Source: Limosilactobacillus mucosae DSM 13345
GTDB taxonomy: Bacteria > Bacillota > Bacilli > Lactobacillales > Lactobacillaceae
DNA length: 64,000 nt
Assembly (NCBI RefSeq): GCF_001436025.1
Contig: NZ_AZEQ01000011.1
Coordinates: 23,532 to 87,531 of the forward strand
Direction: 5' to 3'
Within the stretch, counting starts at the first letter, position 1. Every line of letters begins with the position of its first letter. Under the pieces are notes generated by a model. It was not told the DNA's origin. It saw only the letters and a program-made list of their open reading frames with translations, and made no database searches. This document shows, one piece after another, positions 8,617-16,957 of the stretch. A program made the translations under genes and the position numbers.

Positions 8617-9640
8617 ACCCAGCTTTTTTAGCAAACTGCAGCATAAACAGCTGAAACAGCAGTTCTGGCTCGCGCGAAGTCGTTTTTAAGGCTTTTTCAC
8701 AGCGAATAAGACCTAAATAGGCTCTTACCAAATCATTCATTTGGAAGCGACGCGCCGTCTGCATACCAAGCTTAACCCGGTATGGATGCACTTTAAGCCG
8801 ACTGGCCAGCGTTCCCTGGCTCAGCCCCCGCTTGCTCAATACCTTAATCTGAATCAGCAGTCGAAACTGACTGACCAACAGTGCATTCAGCTGCAGCGGC
8901 TCGTGATTGGTTTCCAAAAGCTGCTGGTAGATATCCAACGCCTTGGCCTGGTCTCTTTTTAAGACTGCCGTAATCAGATCAAAGACGTTCTCATCCAATG
9001 ACTGTGGTACCAGCCCCATCACGTCATCGCGTTTGATGCGTTTGCTTTGGTATGCCAAAAGCTCTAGTTTCTCAACGTTCCCCATCATCAAGCCATAATC
9101 GGCATTGGTACGTCTGATTAGTTCATCCATCGCACCGTTTTCCAAGCGGTAACCGTCACCTAAGAGCTTTTGTTCAACCTGATGGCGGGCATCCTGTTCG
9201 CTTAAAGGCGCCGCACTGACCTCAACTGCGACTTTTTTCAGTTCTTTGACCAGTCCCTTGCGATTGTCAAGTTTTTCATAAGGTGCCATTAATACCAGTA
9301 CCGTTGACGGCTCAGGATGTTCCAGATAGTTTTTAAATGCGTCTAAGTCATGATTGACCTTGACCTTGGCAGGATTACCCGTTAAAAAATATGGCTTGTT
9401 GATCAAAACCAAGCGCCGTTCGCCAAAAAAAGGTGCCGACATTGCATCATCAAGCGCAACCGAAAGCGGCGTCGTCTCCATATCGTAGCTGCCAACGTTC
9501 ATCACCCGCTCTGCTTCAGGAATCAGATTCATAAAAGCATCACGCGCCTGTTGCTGCAAAATTCCTTGTGTTCCCAATATTACATAGATCATTGCCGGCG
9601 TCTGGCTGCTTAGCTGTTGGCGTAAGGTGGCAACATCCAT
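8615..9640 (-). CDS. holA: DNA polymerase III delta subunit
   Basis: Clamp-loader subunit that opens the beta sliding clamp. The 341-residue product has the AAA+-like fold of HolA without a Walker motif: N-terminal VILGTQGILQQQARDAF, a central ELLAYQSKRIKRDDVMGLVPQ segment and a C-terminal collar region (HPYRVKLGMQTARRF). Length matches the Firmicutes family. The start overlaps the 3' end of comEC by 31 bases, so the two are translationally linked; the comEC-holA-rpsT order is widespread in Firmicutes. The ATG has AAAGGGGAT upstream. Confidence 0.95.
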   Translation of the reverse strand: MDVATLRQQLSSQTPAMIYVILGTQGILQQQARDAFMNLIPEAERVMNVGSYDMETTPLSVALDDAMSAPFFGERRLVLINKPYFLTGNPAKVKVNHDLDAFKNYLEHPEPSTVLVLMAPYEKLDNRKGLVKELKKVAVEVSAAPLSEQDARHQVEQKLLGDGYRLENGAMDELIRRTNADYGLMMGNVEKLELLAYQSKRIKRDDVMGLVPQSLDENVFDLITAVLKRDQAKALDIYQQLLETNHEPLQLNALLVSQFRLLIQIKVLSKRGLSQGTLASRLKVHPYRVKLGMQTARRFQMNDLVRAYLGLIRCEKALKTTSREPELLFQLFMLQFAKKAG

Positions 9641-11877
9641 TTTAATTCATCCCCTTTTAGTCTTGTTTTCCAATATCCTTGATTTTGATAATAACAATAG
9701 CTGATCATCCCATACTGCTGAGTAGAAACCGGTGTAATCCCCAAACGCCGCAGATTTTTTATCGTCACGGAATTAGGATGACCATAGCGATTAAAGCGAC
9801 CGGCTGAGATGATACCGTAACGCGGCTGCAGACGGCTTAGAAATTTAGGATCGCTGCCAGTTCGGCTGCCATGGTGGCTTAATTTCAGAACGTCGGCTCT
9901 CAGCTGTGAATAGCGATCAATAACGGCCCGTTCTCCTTTGCGATCCAGATCACCGGTAAAAACAAAGTCAAGTGATCCAAAGCGTCCTGCCAGCACCATT
10001 GAGTCTTCATTTTTGCCCGTCCCAGATTTAAAGGGATGCAGCACCTTTAAGGGCAGATCATTGGGCTGGTGATCGGCTCGCACCGGTATGACTTTAAGCG
10101 GCTGACTGACCAGGCGCTTAAATTTCGGATTACGCTCCATTCCACTGGGGACCAGCACCTTTTTTACGTGCATTGATTTGAGTACGGTTGGCAGATAGCC
10201 GATATGATCAGCATCGCTGTGGCTTAGACAAACAGCATCAAGTCGCGTGATGCCACGACTCTTTAAATAGCTGATCGAAGTTCTGGCTGCCATATCGCTG
10301 GTCGTCTGACTCTTGGCCCATTGCGGCAGACGATACTGCAGTCGGCCACCCGTATCAATCATCACTACTTGGCGGTTAAACGGCGTTCGCACAATCGCAC
10401 AGTCGCCCTGACCAATATCTACAAACGTCACCTCACCAGCTGGCGCTAGATGAATCGACAAAAAAGCCACACAATAAGCAGCAGCCAAAATATACCAGCT
10501 GCTTTTTTTAGCAGGCTCTGCCAACAGCCACAAAGTCAAAAGCAGAATTATAATAGCCCCAGGTGAAGATAGTTGACCAAACACCAGCATGCCTGGCCCA
10601 GCAGCCAATTGGTCCAAAATCCGATGCAGCAGCTTCAGCATTTGATTAAAGCTGTATGCCAAAAGCGGCAGCCAGCTGGCAGTCAGAGCCGCCAGCAGCG
10701 TAAGCGGAAACAGTACCGTGCCGAATAATGGTATCAGAAGCCAGCTGACCAGCGTGCTTAATAAGTGTACCTCATAAATATAATGAAACAGGCTGGGCAG
10801 ACTGACCAGATTCAGCCAAAATGCTCTTTTTAGATCCGAAACGTTTCTTAGCGACAACGGCATCAGCAAAGACATCAAATAGCTCAGCTGTCCGCCAAGC
10901 GTCAACAAAACGTATGGATCAAGCAGAATGCCGATCACTAGGCTGATCGACCAGGCATCAACTCTTGAAAAACGCAGCCGATGACTCAAAAGGCGCACTT
11001 CAGCCATAATCGATGCTCGAATCAGACTAGCCGCACCACCGCCAATAATCAGATAAAACGGCAGCAGAGCAATTAAAAGCCAGTCGATCGTTTCAATATT
11101 AAACCGCAACCGGATCAAAAGTCCTCTTAAAATTGCAATCAATAAAACCACGTGCATGCCTGAGATGCAAAATAGATGAATCACACCCAGTTTTTTGACT
11201 GAACTCAACAGCTGCGTGGTCTTAAAGGTATTAAGGCCAATGATCAGACTATCGCAATACTCGCTCAGCGGCGAGGGCAGCGTCTGAAAATACTGATGCA
11301 GACCAATTCTTAGACAATGACAGCGTTCAATCAGCGTATGTGGTTTTTGCGGCTGCCAATGCCATTTTTGTGCCCGAATCTCATTATAGATATGATGTCG
11401 CCACTGGTACTTTTGGTAGTCAAACTGGCCAAAATTGGTAGGACCGATGATTGGCTGCTCTTGGCCTTTGATCTGCCAAAAAAGCACGGCTTGGTTGTGA
11501 ACCAGCGCCGCCTTTTCTTGTGAAGAACGCAGTCTTAGGACCACTGATTCACGCTCGCCTGAATTCAGATTGGTTCCCTGCATCTGAACTAAATTGCCAT
11601 TAACTACGATCTGATCAGGCAGTACCTTAAAATTGCATTCAATCGGCTGCGGCGTTGTCAGCGGCTTAGTCCGAGCATTATAAAGCGCATAGCCGCAAAT
11701 CAGGATCGTCGTCAAACCAGCTAAAAGCACCAGCTTGATCGTTGTAAAATCATGCAGCGTCCAAACGCGAAACAGCAAATAGAGCAGCAGCAGACACAGC
11801 CACAGCTGACTGCCCAGGATAATCCCGGTAACCAAAGCAGCGGTTAGGGCAGGAAAAAGCCACCGTGAATCAATCAA
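9610..11877 (-). CDS. comEC: DNA-uptake channel ComEC/Rec2
   Basis: Membrane channel that carries single-stranded DNA into the cell during transformation. The 755-residue product has an N-terminal hydrophobic pair of helices, a soluble OB-like domain, a central competence domain with many membrane segments (IHLFCISGMHVVLL near residue 230) and a C-terminal metallo-beta-lactamase domain with SHSDADHIG, GDLDRKGE and LSHHGS metal-binding motifs. All domains look intact. The start is TTG, overlapping the comEB stop by four bases; its AAGGA site is too close to be ideal, so translation probably depends on coupling with comEB. Confidence 0.95.
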   Translation of the reverse strand: MIDSRWLFPALTAALVTGIILGSQLWLCLLLLYLLFRVWTLHDFTTIKLVLLAGLTTILICGYALYNARTKPLTTPQPIECNFKVLPDQIVVNGNLVQMQGTNLNSGERESVVLRLRSSQEKAALVHNQAVLFWQIKGQEQPIIGPTNFGQFDYQKYQWRHHIYNEIRAQKWHWQPQKPHTLIERCHCLRIGLHQYFQTLPSPLSEYCDSLIIGLNTFKTTQLLSSVKKLGVIHLFCISGMHVVLLIAILRGLLIRLRFNIETIDWLLIALLPFYLIIGGGAASLIRASIMAEVRLLSHRLRFSRVDAWSISLVIGILLDPYVLLTLGGQLSYLMSLLMPLSLRNVSDLKRAFWLNLVSLPSLFHYIYEVHLLSTLVSWLLIPLFGTVLFPLTLLAALTASWLPLLAYSFNQMLKLLHRILDQLAAGPGMLVFGQLSSPGAIIILLLTLWLLAEPAKKSSWYILAAAYCVAFLSIHLAPAGEVTFVDIGQGDCAIVRTPFNRQVVMIDTGGRLQYRLPQWAKSQTTSDMAARTSISYLKSRGITRLDAVCLSHSDADHIGYLPTVLKSMHVKKVLVPSGMERNPKFKRLVSQPLKVIPVRADHQPNDLPLKVLHPFKSGTGKNEDSMVLAGRFGSLDFVFTGDLDRKGERAVIDRYSQLRADVLKLSHHGSRTGSDPKFLSRLQPRYGIISAGRFNRYGHPNSVTIKNLRRLGITPVSTQQYGMISYCYYQNQGYWKTRLKGDELKWMLPPYANS

Positions 11878-12368
11878 TCCTTAAATGGCTTTTGCGGATT
11901 GATGTACTGGTCCAAATGGGCTTCTTCCAAAATGTTGGTATCAAGCTTGATCTGGTGTAAAGCGACATGTTTCAAGCGAATCAGCTTCATTGCATAGTCG
12001 TCGTTATGATAATTGCGGATATAATTGATCTCTTTGATTCCAGCCTGTAAAAGACTCTTAGTGCACTGCAGGCAAGGAAAATCGGTGACATAAAGGCTCG
12101 CGCCATCCGTTGAGGCACCAAACTTGGCACATTGCAGAATTGCATTCATTTCAGCATGAATCGTCCGCACGCAATGACCGTCACGTAAATAGCAGCCCGC
12201 GTCCAGACAATGATCATCGCCTGAAACCGAGCCATTGTATCCGCCAGCGATAATCCGCTTGTCACGAACCAAGACGGCGCCAACCGACAGTCGCTGGCAA
12301 GTACTGCGGGAAGCCAGTAAGGCCGCCTGCATCATAAAATACTGATCCCAATCAATTCTATGTTCCAC
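11874..12368 (-). CDS. comEB: ComEB, dCMP deaminase family protein
   Basis: A 164-residue cytidine/deoxycytidylate deaminase-type protein encoded within the competence operon; in Bacillus it is not essential for DNA uptake, so its role here is presumably dCMP deamination. Seen: zinc-ligand motif HAEMN (TIHAEMNAILQC) and PCLQC further on, plus conserved SVGAVLVRDKRIIAGGYNG. The start is taken as GTG at 12368 (MEHRIDWDQYF), which matches the usual N-terminus and sits nine bases after GAGG; an ATG at 12377 lies directly against the GAGG and is unlikely. Confidence 0.93.
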   Translation of the reverse strand: MEHRIDWDQYFMMQAALLASRSTCQRLSVGAVLVRDKRIIAGGYNGSVSGDDHCLDAGCYLRDGHCVRTIHAEMNAILQCAKFGASTDGASLYVTDFPCLQCTKSLLQAGIKEINYIRNYHNDDYAMKLIRLKHVALHQIKLDTNILEEAHLDQYINPQKPFKD

Positions 12369-12435
12369 TTTTATCATCCTCTTTTTTGTTCTGCTAACCA
12401 GTATACCAGATTCAATCTCAACACCAACGTCAATT

Positions 12436-13074
12436 TTAAACCGCCACTTGGTCTTTTAGCTTGGCAACCGTCTTATCACCAAAGCCATCGACGTTTTTCA
12501 GCTCATCGATGCTTTTAAATGGTCCATGCTGCTGCCGATACTGGATGATCATATCAGCTTTTTTATCGCCAATTCCGTTAATCTGACATAATTCTTCCTT
12601 GCTGGCCTGATTAAGATTGATCTTGGGCGTATCCTGTCCCCCAGTCGAAGTACTCGGCCCAGTTTGATCAGCTGCCATCCCTGTCGTCAAACCGCCTGGC
12701 AGCTGTTCGCCTTGAGCTGGAACATAGACGACCTGCTGATCCTGCAGCTGCTTGGCCAAGTTGACCTGGCGCATGTCTGCATCGGTATGGACGCCTCCTG
12801 CTGCTGCAATCGCTTCTTGAACGCGGGCATTTTTTCCCAGCGTGTATACTCCCGGCCGATTGACCGCTCCTTTTACATCAACACAAACTTTGGCAGGCGA
12901 TGTCGCTGCCTTGCTTTTATCAACGGCTGCCGGCTTGGTGCTGACAGCCGTGGCAAAAGTTGGATTGGCTGGCGCCGGTCTGGAATACAGCCAGCCACCG
13001 ATCAGCAGTACCACCCCGCCTAAAACGATCAAAATCGTCTTGCGGTGCAGCTCCCAAAATTCTTGCCACTGCAT
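12436..13074 (-). CDS. comEA: DNA receptor ComEA
   Basis: Membrane-anchored receptor that binds incoming double-stranded DNA outside the membrane. The 212-residue product has one N-terminal membrane helix (ILIVLGGVVLLIGGWLY), a Thr/Ala-rich linker, an SLBB-type domain around residues 62-122 (CVDVKGAVNRPGVYTLG) and C-terminal tandem helix-hairpin-helix motifs (ELCQINGIGDKKADMII and NVDGFGDKTVAKL) that contact DNA. First gene of the comEA-comEB-comEC operon. The ATG has GAGGGGGTG upstream. A 16-base motif shared with coiA lies 18 bases before the start and may be the competence promoter element. Confidence 0.95.
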   Translation of the reverse strand: MQWQEFWELHRKTILIVLGGVVLLIGGWLYSRPAPANPTFATAVSTKPAAVDKSKAATSPAKVCVDVKGAVNRPGVYTLGKNARVQEAIAAAGGVHTDADMRQVNLAKQLQDQQVVYVPAQGEQLPGGLTTGMAADQTGPSTSTGGQDTPKINLNQASKEELCQINGIGDKKADMIIQYRQQHGPFKSIDELKNVDGFGDKTVAKLKDQVAV

Positions 13075-13092
13075 TTTTTCACCCCCTCAATA

Positions 13093-13108
13093 TGCTTTAT
13101 GCCAAAAA
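13093..13108 (-). promoter_or_regulatory. Candidate competence-specific box upstream of comEA
   Basis: The minus strand reads TTTTTGGCATAAAGCA, 18 bases before the comEA start. The same 16-mer with one change lies 16 bases before the coiA start (61335-61350). No good sigma-A promoter is visible here. It is not the streptococcal TACGAATA box. Its function is inferred from recurrence upstream of two late competence genes. Confidence 0.5.
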
Positions 13109-13122
13109 GACTTATTTGCATT

Positions 13123-13156
13123 AAAAAAAGCCGAAAATTCTTAAAATTTCCGACTT
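13123..13156 (-). terminator. sepM operon terminator
   Basis: On the minus strand AAAGTCGGAAATTTT pairs with AATTTTCGGCTTT and is followed by seven T. It separates the sepM operon from comEA. Confidence 0.85.
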
Positions 13157-13169
13157 TCACATTATTTCT

Positions 13170-14219
13170 TTATTGGTGAGTTCTCAGATACTCAACAGCG
13201 TTATTGAAGCTCTTGACCGGTACGACCTTCATCCCCGGCGCATACTTTTTGGCCGTCTTTTTAGCCAATTGGTAGTTGGTCTGATGGCCTTCTTCATATT
13301 TGAGAATTGTTTTGGTTGGCTTGACGTAAGGAGCGAAGAAAATCGTCGCGCCGGCTTTATGAGCGGCAATGACCTTCTTATCGATGCCGCCAATCTCACC
13401 AACCGATCCATCTGGGGCAATCGTTCCCGTCCCAGCGATTTTGCGGCCATGCCGTAGATTCTCGCCAGATACCTGCTGATAGATCTGCAGACTGAACATC
13501 AAGCCGCCGGATGGTCCGCCCAATTGTCCTGGATCAACCTTCACGGGAATCTTGGTATGAATCTTGACGTTGTCAGTCAGTAAAATTCCAATGCCGGCAC
13601 GATCGCCCATTATCTTGATCAGCTTGTGCGTTGTCTGATGCTTTTTGCCGTTGTGCAGGTAGGTAATCGTAAGGTCTTGACCTACTTTCTGATTGGCAAT
13701 GTATTTTTGATAGCCTTGAGCAGTATCAAAATGCCTGCCGTCAACCTCGGTGATCGTGTCGCCAACCTTTAGATCATTTTTGAATTTGGATTGCTTTTCA
13801 ACCTCGAGAACGTAAATCCCTAGATACTGCTTGGTGTATTCCTGATGAGCAGCCTTGTAGGCAACGGCAATCGCCTCATTGATGGCACTCTTCATATAAA
13901 AATTTTGTACTTTGTTATAAGTGGCACCGCTTTGACCGCCCGTAACATCAGAAGCCTTCTCAATCGTTGCCTGCGGATCAAAATGGGCCCAGATATAGGT
14001 TGCGGGACGGGCCTGCTGCAAGTAGACGGAGGTAATCATATAGCTTCCCTTGTGCTTATCTGGATGCCCCTTAACCGTTACATATGATTTTAGATTATCG
14101 GCGGTCCCCGGCGTCTCAATATAATAGTTCAGTGGCCAGAATAAAAACCAGCCAACAAACAAAACCGCGGCCAGAACCCCCGCAATCCGCTTGAGAATCT
14201 GCTTATCTTGTCTGCTCAT
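13170..14219 (-). CDS. sepM: SepM/YlbL-type membrane-anchored PDZ-Lon serine protease
   Basis: A 349-residue extracytoplasmic protease. Seen: N-terminal membrane helix (IAGVLAAVLFVGWFLFW), a PDZ domain around residues 145-210 (LKVGDTITEVDGRHF), and a C-terminal Lon-type domain with catalytic Ser in GGPSGGLMFSL and catalytic Lys in GGIDKKV. In streptococci SepM trims a competence pheromone; in Bacillus the homologue YlbL is linked to cell-division control. No pheromone precursor is encoded here, so the substrate is unknown. Its start overlaps the end of coaD by 17 bases. It is the last gene of ftsW-ylbG-rsmD-coaD-sepM. Confidence 0.92.
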   Translation of the reverse strand: MSRQDKQILKRIAGVLAAVLFVGWFLFWPLNYYIETPGTADNLKSYVTVKGHPDKHKGSYMITSVYLQQARPATYIWAHFDPQATIEKASDVTGGQSGATYNKVQNFYMKSAINEAIAVAYKAAHQEYTKQYLGIYVLEVEKQSKFKNDLKVGDTITEVDGRHFDTAQGYQKYIANQKVGQDLTITYLHNGKKHQTTHKLIKIMGDRAGIGILLTDNVKIHTKIPVKVDPGQLGGPSGGLMFSLQIYQQVSGENLRHGRKIAGTGTIAPDGSVGEIGGIDKKVIAAHKAGATIFFAPYVKPTKTILKYEEGHQTNYQLAKKTAKKYAPGMKVVPVKSFNNAVEYLRTHQ

Positions 14220-14724
14220 TTTGTTCTTTTACCTGCTCCAGTTTTTGTTCCCGCAGCCGTTTCTCCAAAGCCTTATTGATATTGCCTGGCAAATAAGCAG
14301 AAATATCGCCACCAGCTGCGGCGGTCTCCTTTAAAAGGCTGCTGGAGAGATGCTGATATTTAGGATCAGCTAAAAAGAAAATCGTTTCTGCCTGATCGTC
14401 TAAAAACTGATTCATCGCTGCAATATCGCGTTCGTATTGAAAATCAGTAACGTTACGCAGTCCACGCATCAAATAGTCGGCGCCAATCTTGTTCATCAGA
14501 TCAACGGTCAAGCCCTCAGCCGTGATTACCGAAACATTGGAAAGTCCGGCTACTGCTTCTTTAACCTGGGCAACGCGTTCCTCAACCGTAAACAGCGGCT
14601 TTTTGGAATCATTGCTCATTACTGCAACCGCCAGCTGATCAAACAGCGCGCTGCCGCGACGAATAAGATCTAAGTGGCCCAGAGTCAGTGGATCAAATGA
14701 CCCGGGAAAAAGTGCAATCTTCAT
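14203..14724 (-). CDS. coaD: Phosphopantetheine adenylyltransferase
   Basis: Transfers AMP from ATP to 4'-phosphopantetheine to form dephospho-CoA, the fourth step of coenzyme A synthesis. The 173-residue product has the nucleotidyltransferase motif PGSFDPLTLGHLD at residues 7-19 and the conserved LSSSLLKE motif near 128. Full length with a slightly extended charged C-terminus. The start ATG shares one base with the rsmD stop. The ylbG-rsmD-coaD-sepM order is conserved in Bacillus and lactobacilli. Confidence 0.97.
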   Translation of the reverse strand: MKIALFPGSFDPLTLGHLDLIRRGSALFDQLAVAVMSNDSKKPLFTVEERVAQVKEAVAGLSNVSVITAEGLTVDLMNKIGADYLMRGLRNVTDFQYERDIAAMNQFLDDQAETIFFLADPKYQHLSSSLLKETAAAGGDISAYLPGNINKALEKRLREQKLEQVKEQNEQTR

Positions 14725-15290
14725 TAGGCTTCATCCTTTCTAAAACGATAAATCGTCAATACCGTAATACCATAAGTCTGCTGTCGCAAAAACTCAAAGC
14801 TGCCCCAATTCTCAGTCGGCAGCTGAGCTTCTTGATTGGTCTCAGCTACGATTAAAGCTTGATCGTTCAATAGATTCAAGTCAACCATTTTTTCCAGATC
14901 ATCAATAATATGCTGCTTGGCATATGGCGGATCCAAAAAGACCAAATCAAAATGCTGTGTTTGCCGACTCAAAAAATGCAGGGCTTTTTCGGCATCCTGT
15001 TTATAAACACTGAAACGCTCAGGGTGCTTGGTAACCTCAATATTTTTTTTGATGGTTTTGATGGCTGCATACTGCCGATCAATCAAGGTCGCATGATCGA
15101 TTCCCCGCGAAACGGCTTCAATACTCAGCCCACCGCTGCCGCCATATAGATCTAGACTGGTCCCGCCTTCAAAATAAGGGCCGATAATATTAAACAGCGA
15201 CTCTTTGACCTTATCAGTCGTTGGTCGCGTTGCCATTCCAGGTACGGCATTCAAGCGCCGTCCACGAAACTCGCCTGAAATAATTCTCAT
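14724..15290 (-). CDS. rsmD: 16S rRNA (guanine966-N2)-methyltransferase
   Basis: Methylates G966 of 16S rRNA. The 188-residue product has N-terminal RIISGEFRGRRL, the SAM-binding LDLYGGSGGLSIEAVSRG motif near residue 46, and the catalytic DPPY motif (LVFLDPPYAKQ) near residue 119. Length is normal. Start and stop overlap both neighbours by a few bases (ATGA-type with ylbG), so it is translated in a coupled operon. Confidence 0.96.
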   Translation of the reverse strand: MRIISGEFRGRRLNAVPGMATRPTTDKVKESLFNIIGPYFEGGTSLDLYGGSGGLSIEAVSRGIDHATLIDRQYAAIKTIKKNIEVTKHPERFSVYKQDAEKALHFLSRQTQHFDLVFLDPPYAKQHIIDDLEKMVDLNLLNDQALIVAETNQEAQLPTENWGSFEFLRQQTYGITVLTIYRFRKDEA

Positions 15291-15574
15291 TCTTTTTCAT
15301 CCTCATCATGTTTTTTGTACAGTCCCGTCACTTCCAGATCGGTCAATTCAGGATCGATTTCCGGCCAGTGCGACTGCATTACTTTTCTGACATTACGCAG
15401 CTGCCGCAGTTTTTCAATTGTATTGGCAATATTTTCTTCATCAACGTACAAAACCACGTAATGCATCCGGCGCGATGAATATTGAACATGACCATACCGC
15501 CGCAGCGACTTGACCGTCTTCATGCTGTTTAAGTAGACGATCAAGCCGCGCCGGGGACGAATCTTAAAGCTCAT
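15287..15574 (-). CDS. ylbG: YlbG family protein (DUF2129)
   Basis: A 95-residue cytoplasmic protein of unknown function, conserved in Firmicutes next to rsmD. Seen: RRGLIVYLNSMKTVKSLRRYGHVQYSS and YVVLYVDEENI, the signature segments of DUF2129. No catalytic motif. Overlaps rsmD by four bases and ftsW by one. The charged C-terminal tail (HDEDEKE) is usual for the family. Confidence 0.92.
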   Translation of the reverse strand: MSFKIRPRRGLIVYLNSMKTVKSLRRYGHVQYSSRRMHYVVLYVDEENIANTIEKLRQLRNVRKVMQSHWPEIDPELTDLEVTGLYKKHDEDEKE

Positions 15575-16779
15575 TACCCGATCCTCCTTTGTCTGATTGC
15601 CTGTAGGCGCCGTTGATTTTTACGCCGCAGCTTTTGCCGAATGCTGACATTCATCGCCAAACCAAGCGCAATGCTTAATGCAATCATACTGGATCCCCCA
15701 TAACTGATAAATGGGAACGTTACCCCCGTAATCGGCAGCAGACCGGTAACCCCACCGACGTTGATTGCAGCTTCAACGGCAATAAAAGTACCCACTCCAT
15801 AGCAAAGCAGTCCCTCATACATATTGTCAGAGCGGACCCCAACCCGAATAATCTGGCAGATGATGACCGCTAAAAGTGCCAGGATCAAAAATACACCAAT
15901 AAAGCCAAGCTCCTCGCTGACAACTGATAGGATAAAATCGGTATTTGGCTCTGGCAGATAGCCCATTTTTTGAATACCATTGCCCAGACCAACGCCTTTT
16001 AGCCCACCATTGCTGATTGCATAGTATGAATTAACCAGCTGACTGCCGGCACCACTCTGAGTCCCAAACGGATTGACAAATGCCACGAAGCGCGCGACCT
16101 GATAGTTTTTGATATGACCAGTTGCCACAACCTTAGCCAAGCTGGGTAAGGCAACCATTCCAATCAAAAGCAGACCGTCAAAAATCAGAATCGTCCAACG
16201 TGAATTATAGCCCGATGCCATGATTATCAAAGCAGCAATGGCAAAGTTGATCGAAAAACCACCGACGTCAGGCTGAATAATGATTAAAATCAGCAAAATT
16301 GCAGTCAAAATCAATCCTGAAACATAATCCTGCATACTGGGACGATGCAGCTCGTCATTGACCTTGGTACAGCGATCGGCCCAATAGACAATCATAAAAA
16401 GCTTGGTGAACTCGGCCGGCTGAATGCTGATCGGCCCCAGATTGATCCAGCCATTGGCACCATTAACGGCACGACCGGCAACCTTAACAAAAAGCAGCGC
16501 CAAAAGCAAAATCCCAAAAGACAATCCTAAAATACCTTTAGTTCTTAGCTTGTCTAGATTGAGCGAAGCAAAAAAACCAAATACTCCCCAGCCCATCAAT
16601 ACAAATACGATCTGCTTGATCAGATAGTTGACTGGTGAGCCGCCTGTCTGCATTCTGATTGCGGCACTGGCCGAATAAACCATGACTACGCCGATTAGAC
16701 ACAGCACCAAATACGGAATTAAAATCCAATAGTCAATGTTGCGCAATTTTCGATAGATTTTTTTTAACGTCGTCTTCAA
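15574..16779 (-). CDS. ftsW: Peptidoglycan glycosyltransferase FtsW (SEDS family)
   Basis: Polymerises lipid II at the septum together with its class B PBP partner. The 401-residue polytopic protein has IGVVMVYSAS near the N-terminus, the conserved NLGPISIQPAEFTKL segment near residue 115, and the C-terminal GGSSMIALSIALG motif, with about ten hydrophobic helices. FtsW rather than RodA is chosen from sequence and from the ylbG-rsmD neighbourhood. The start is TTG with GAGG nine bases upstream. It is outside the dcw cluster, as in other Firmicutes. Confidence 0.9.
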   Translation of the reverse strand: MKTTLKKIYRKLRNIDYWILIPYLVLCLIGVVMVYSASAAIRMQTGGSPVNYLIKQIVFVLMGWGVFGFFASLNLDKLRTKGILGLSFGILLLALLFVKVAGRAVNGANGWINLGPISIQPAEFTKLFMIVYWADRCTKVNDELHRPSMQDYVSGLILTAILLILIIIQPDVGGFSINFAIAALIIMASGYNSRWTILIFDGLLLIGMVALPSLAKVVATGHIKNYQVARFVAFVNPFGTQSGAGSQLVNSYYAISNGGLKGVGLGNGIQKMGYLPEPNTDFILSVVSEELGFIGVFLILALLAVIICQIIRVGVRSDNMYEGLLCYGVGTFIAVEAAINVGGVTGLLPITGVTFPFISYGGSSMIALSIALGLAMNVSIRQKLRRKNQRRLQAIRQRRIG

Positions 16780-16881
16780 CTAGCCATTCCTCGCTTTTTG
16801 ATAAAATCAAGTAACATTATACACCAGTATTCATGTAAACATGCGGCAAATCACAAGCCGTCTGAAAACTGGATGACATTT

Positions 16882-16926
16882 AAAAAAGACTCATCATCCG
16901 GTTACTAGGCCGAATGATGAGTCTTT
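16882..16926 (-). terminator. typA terminator
   Basis: Minus-strand AAAGACTCATCAT(T)CGG and CCGGATGATGAGTCTTT form a stem of more than 12 bp followed by six T. It separates typA from ftsW. Confidence 0.9.
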
Positions 16927-16957
16927 ATCAAATCTTAATACATGCATCAAGCACTGA

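Noticed and set aside
13111..13120. TGCAAATAAG before comEA, considered as a streptococcal-type TACGAATA box
   Set aside because: Two mismatches in the core and no counterpart before coiA; the shared GGCATAWAGCA motif is a better candidate.
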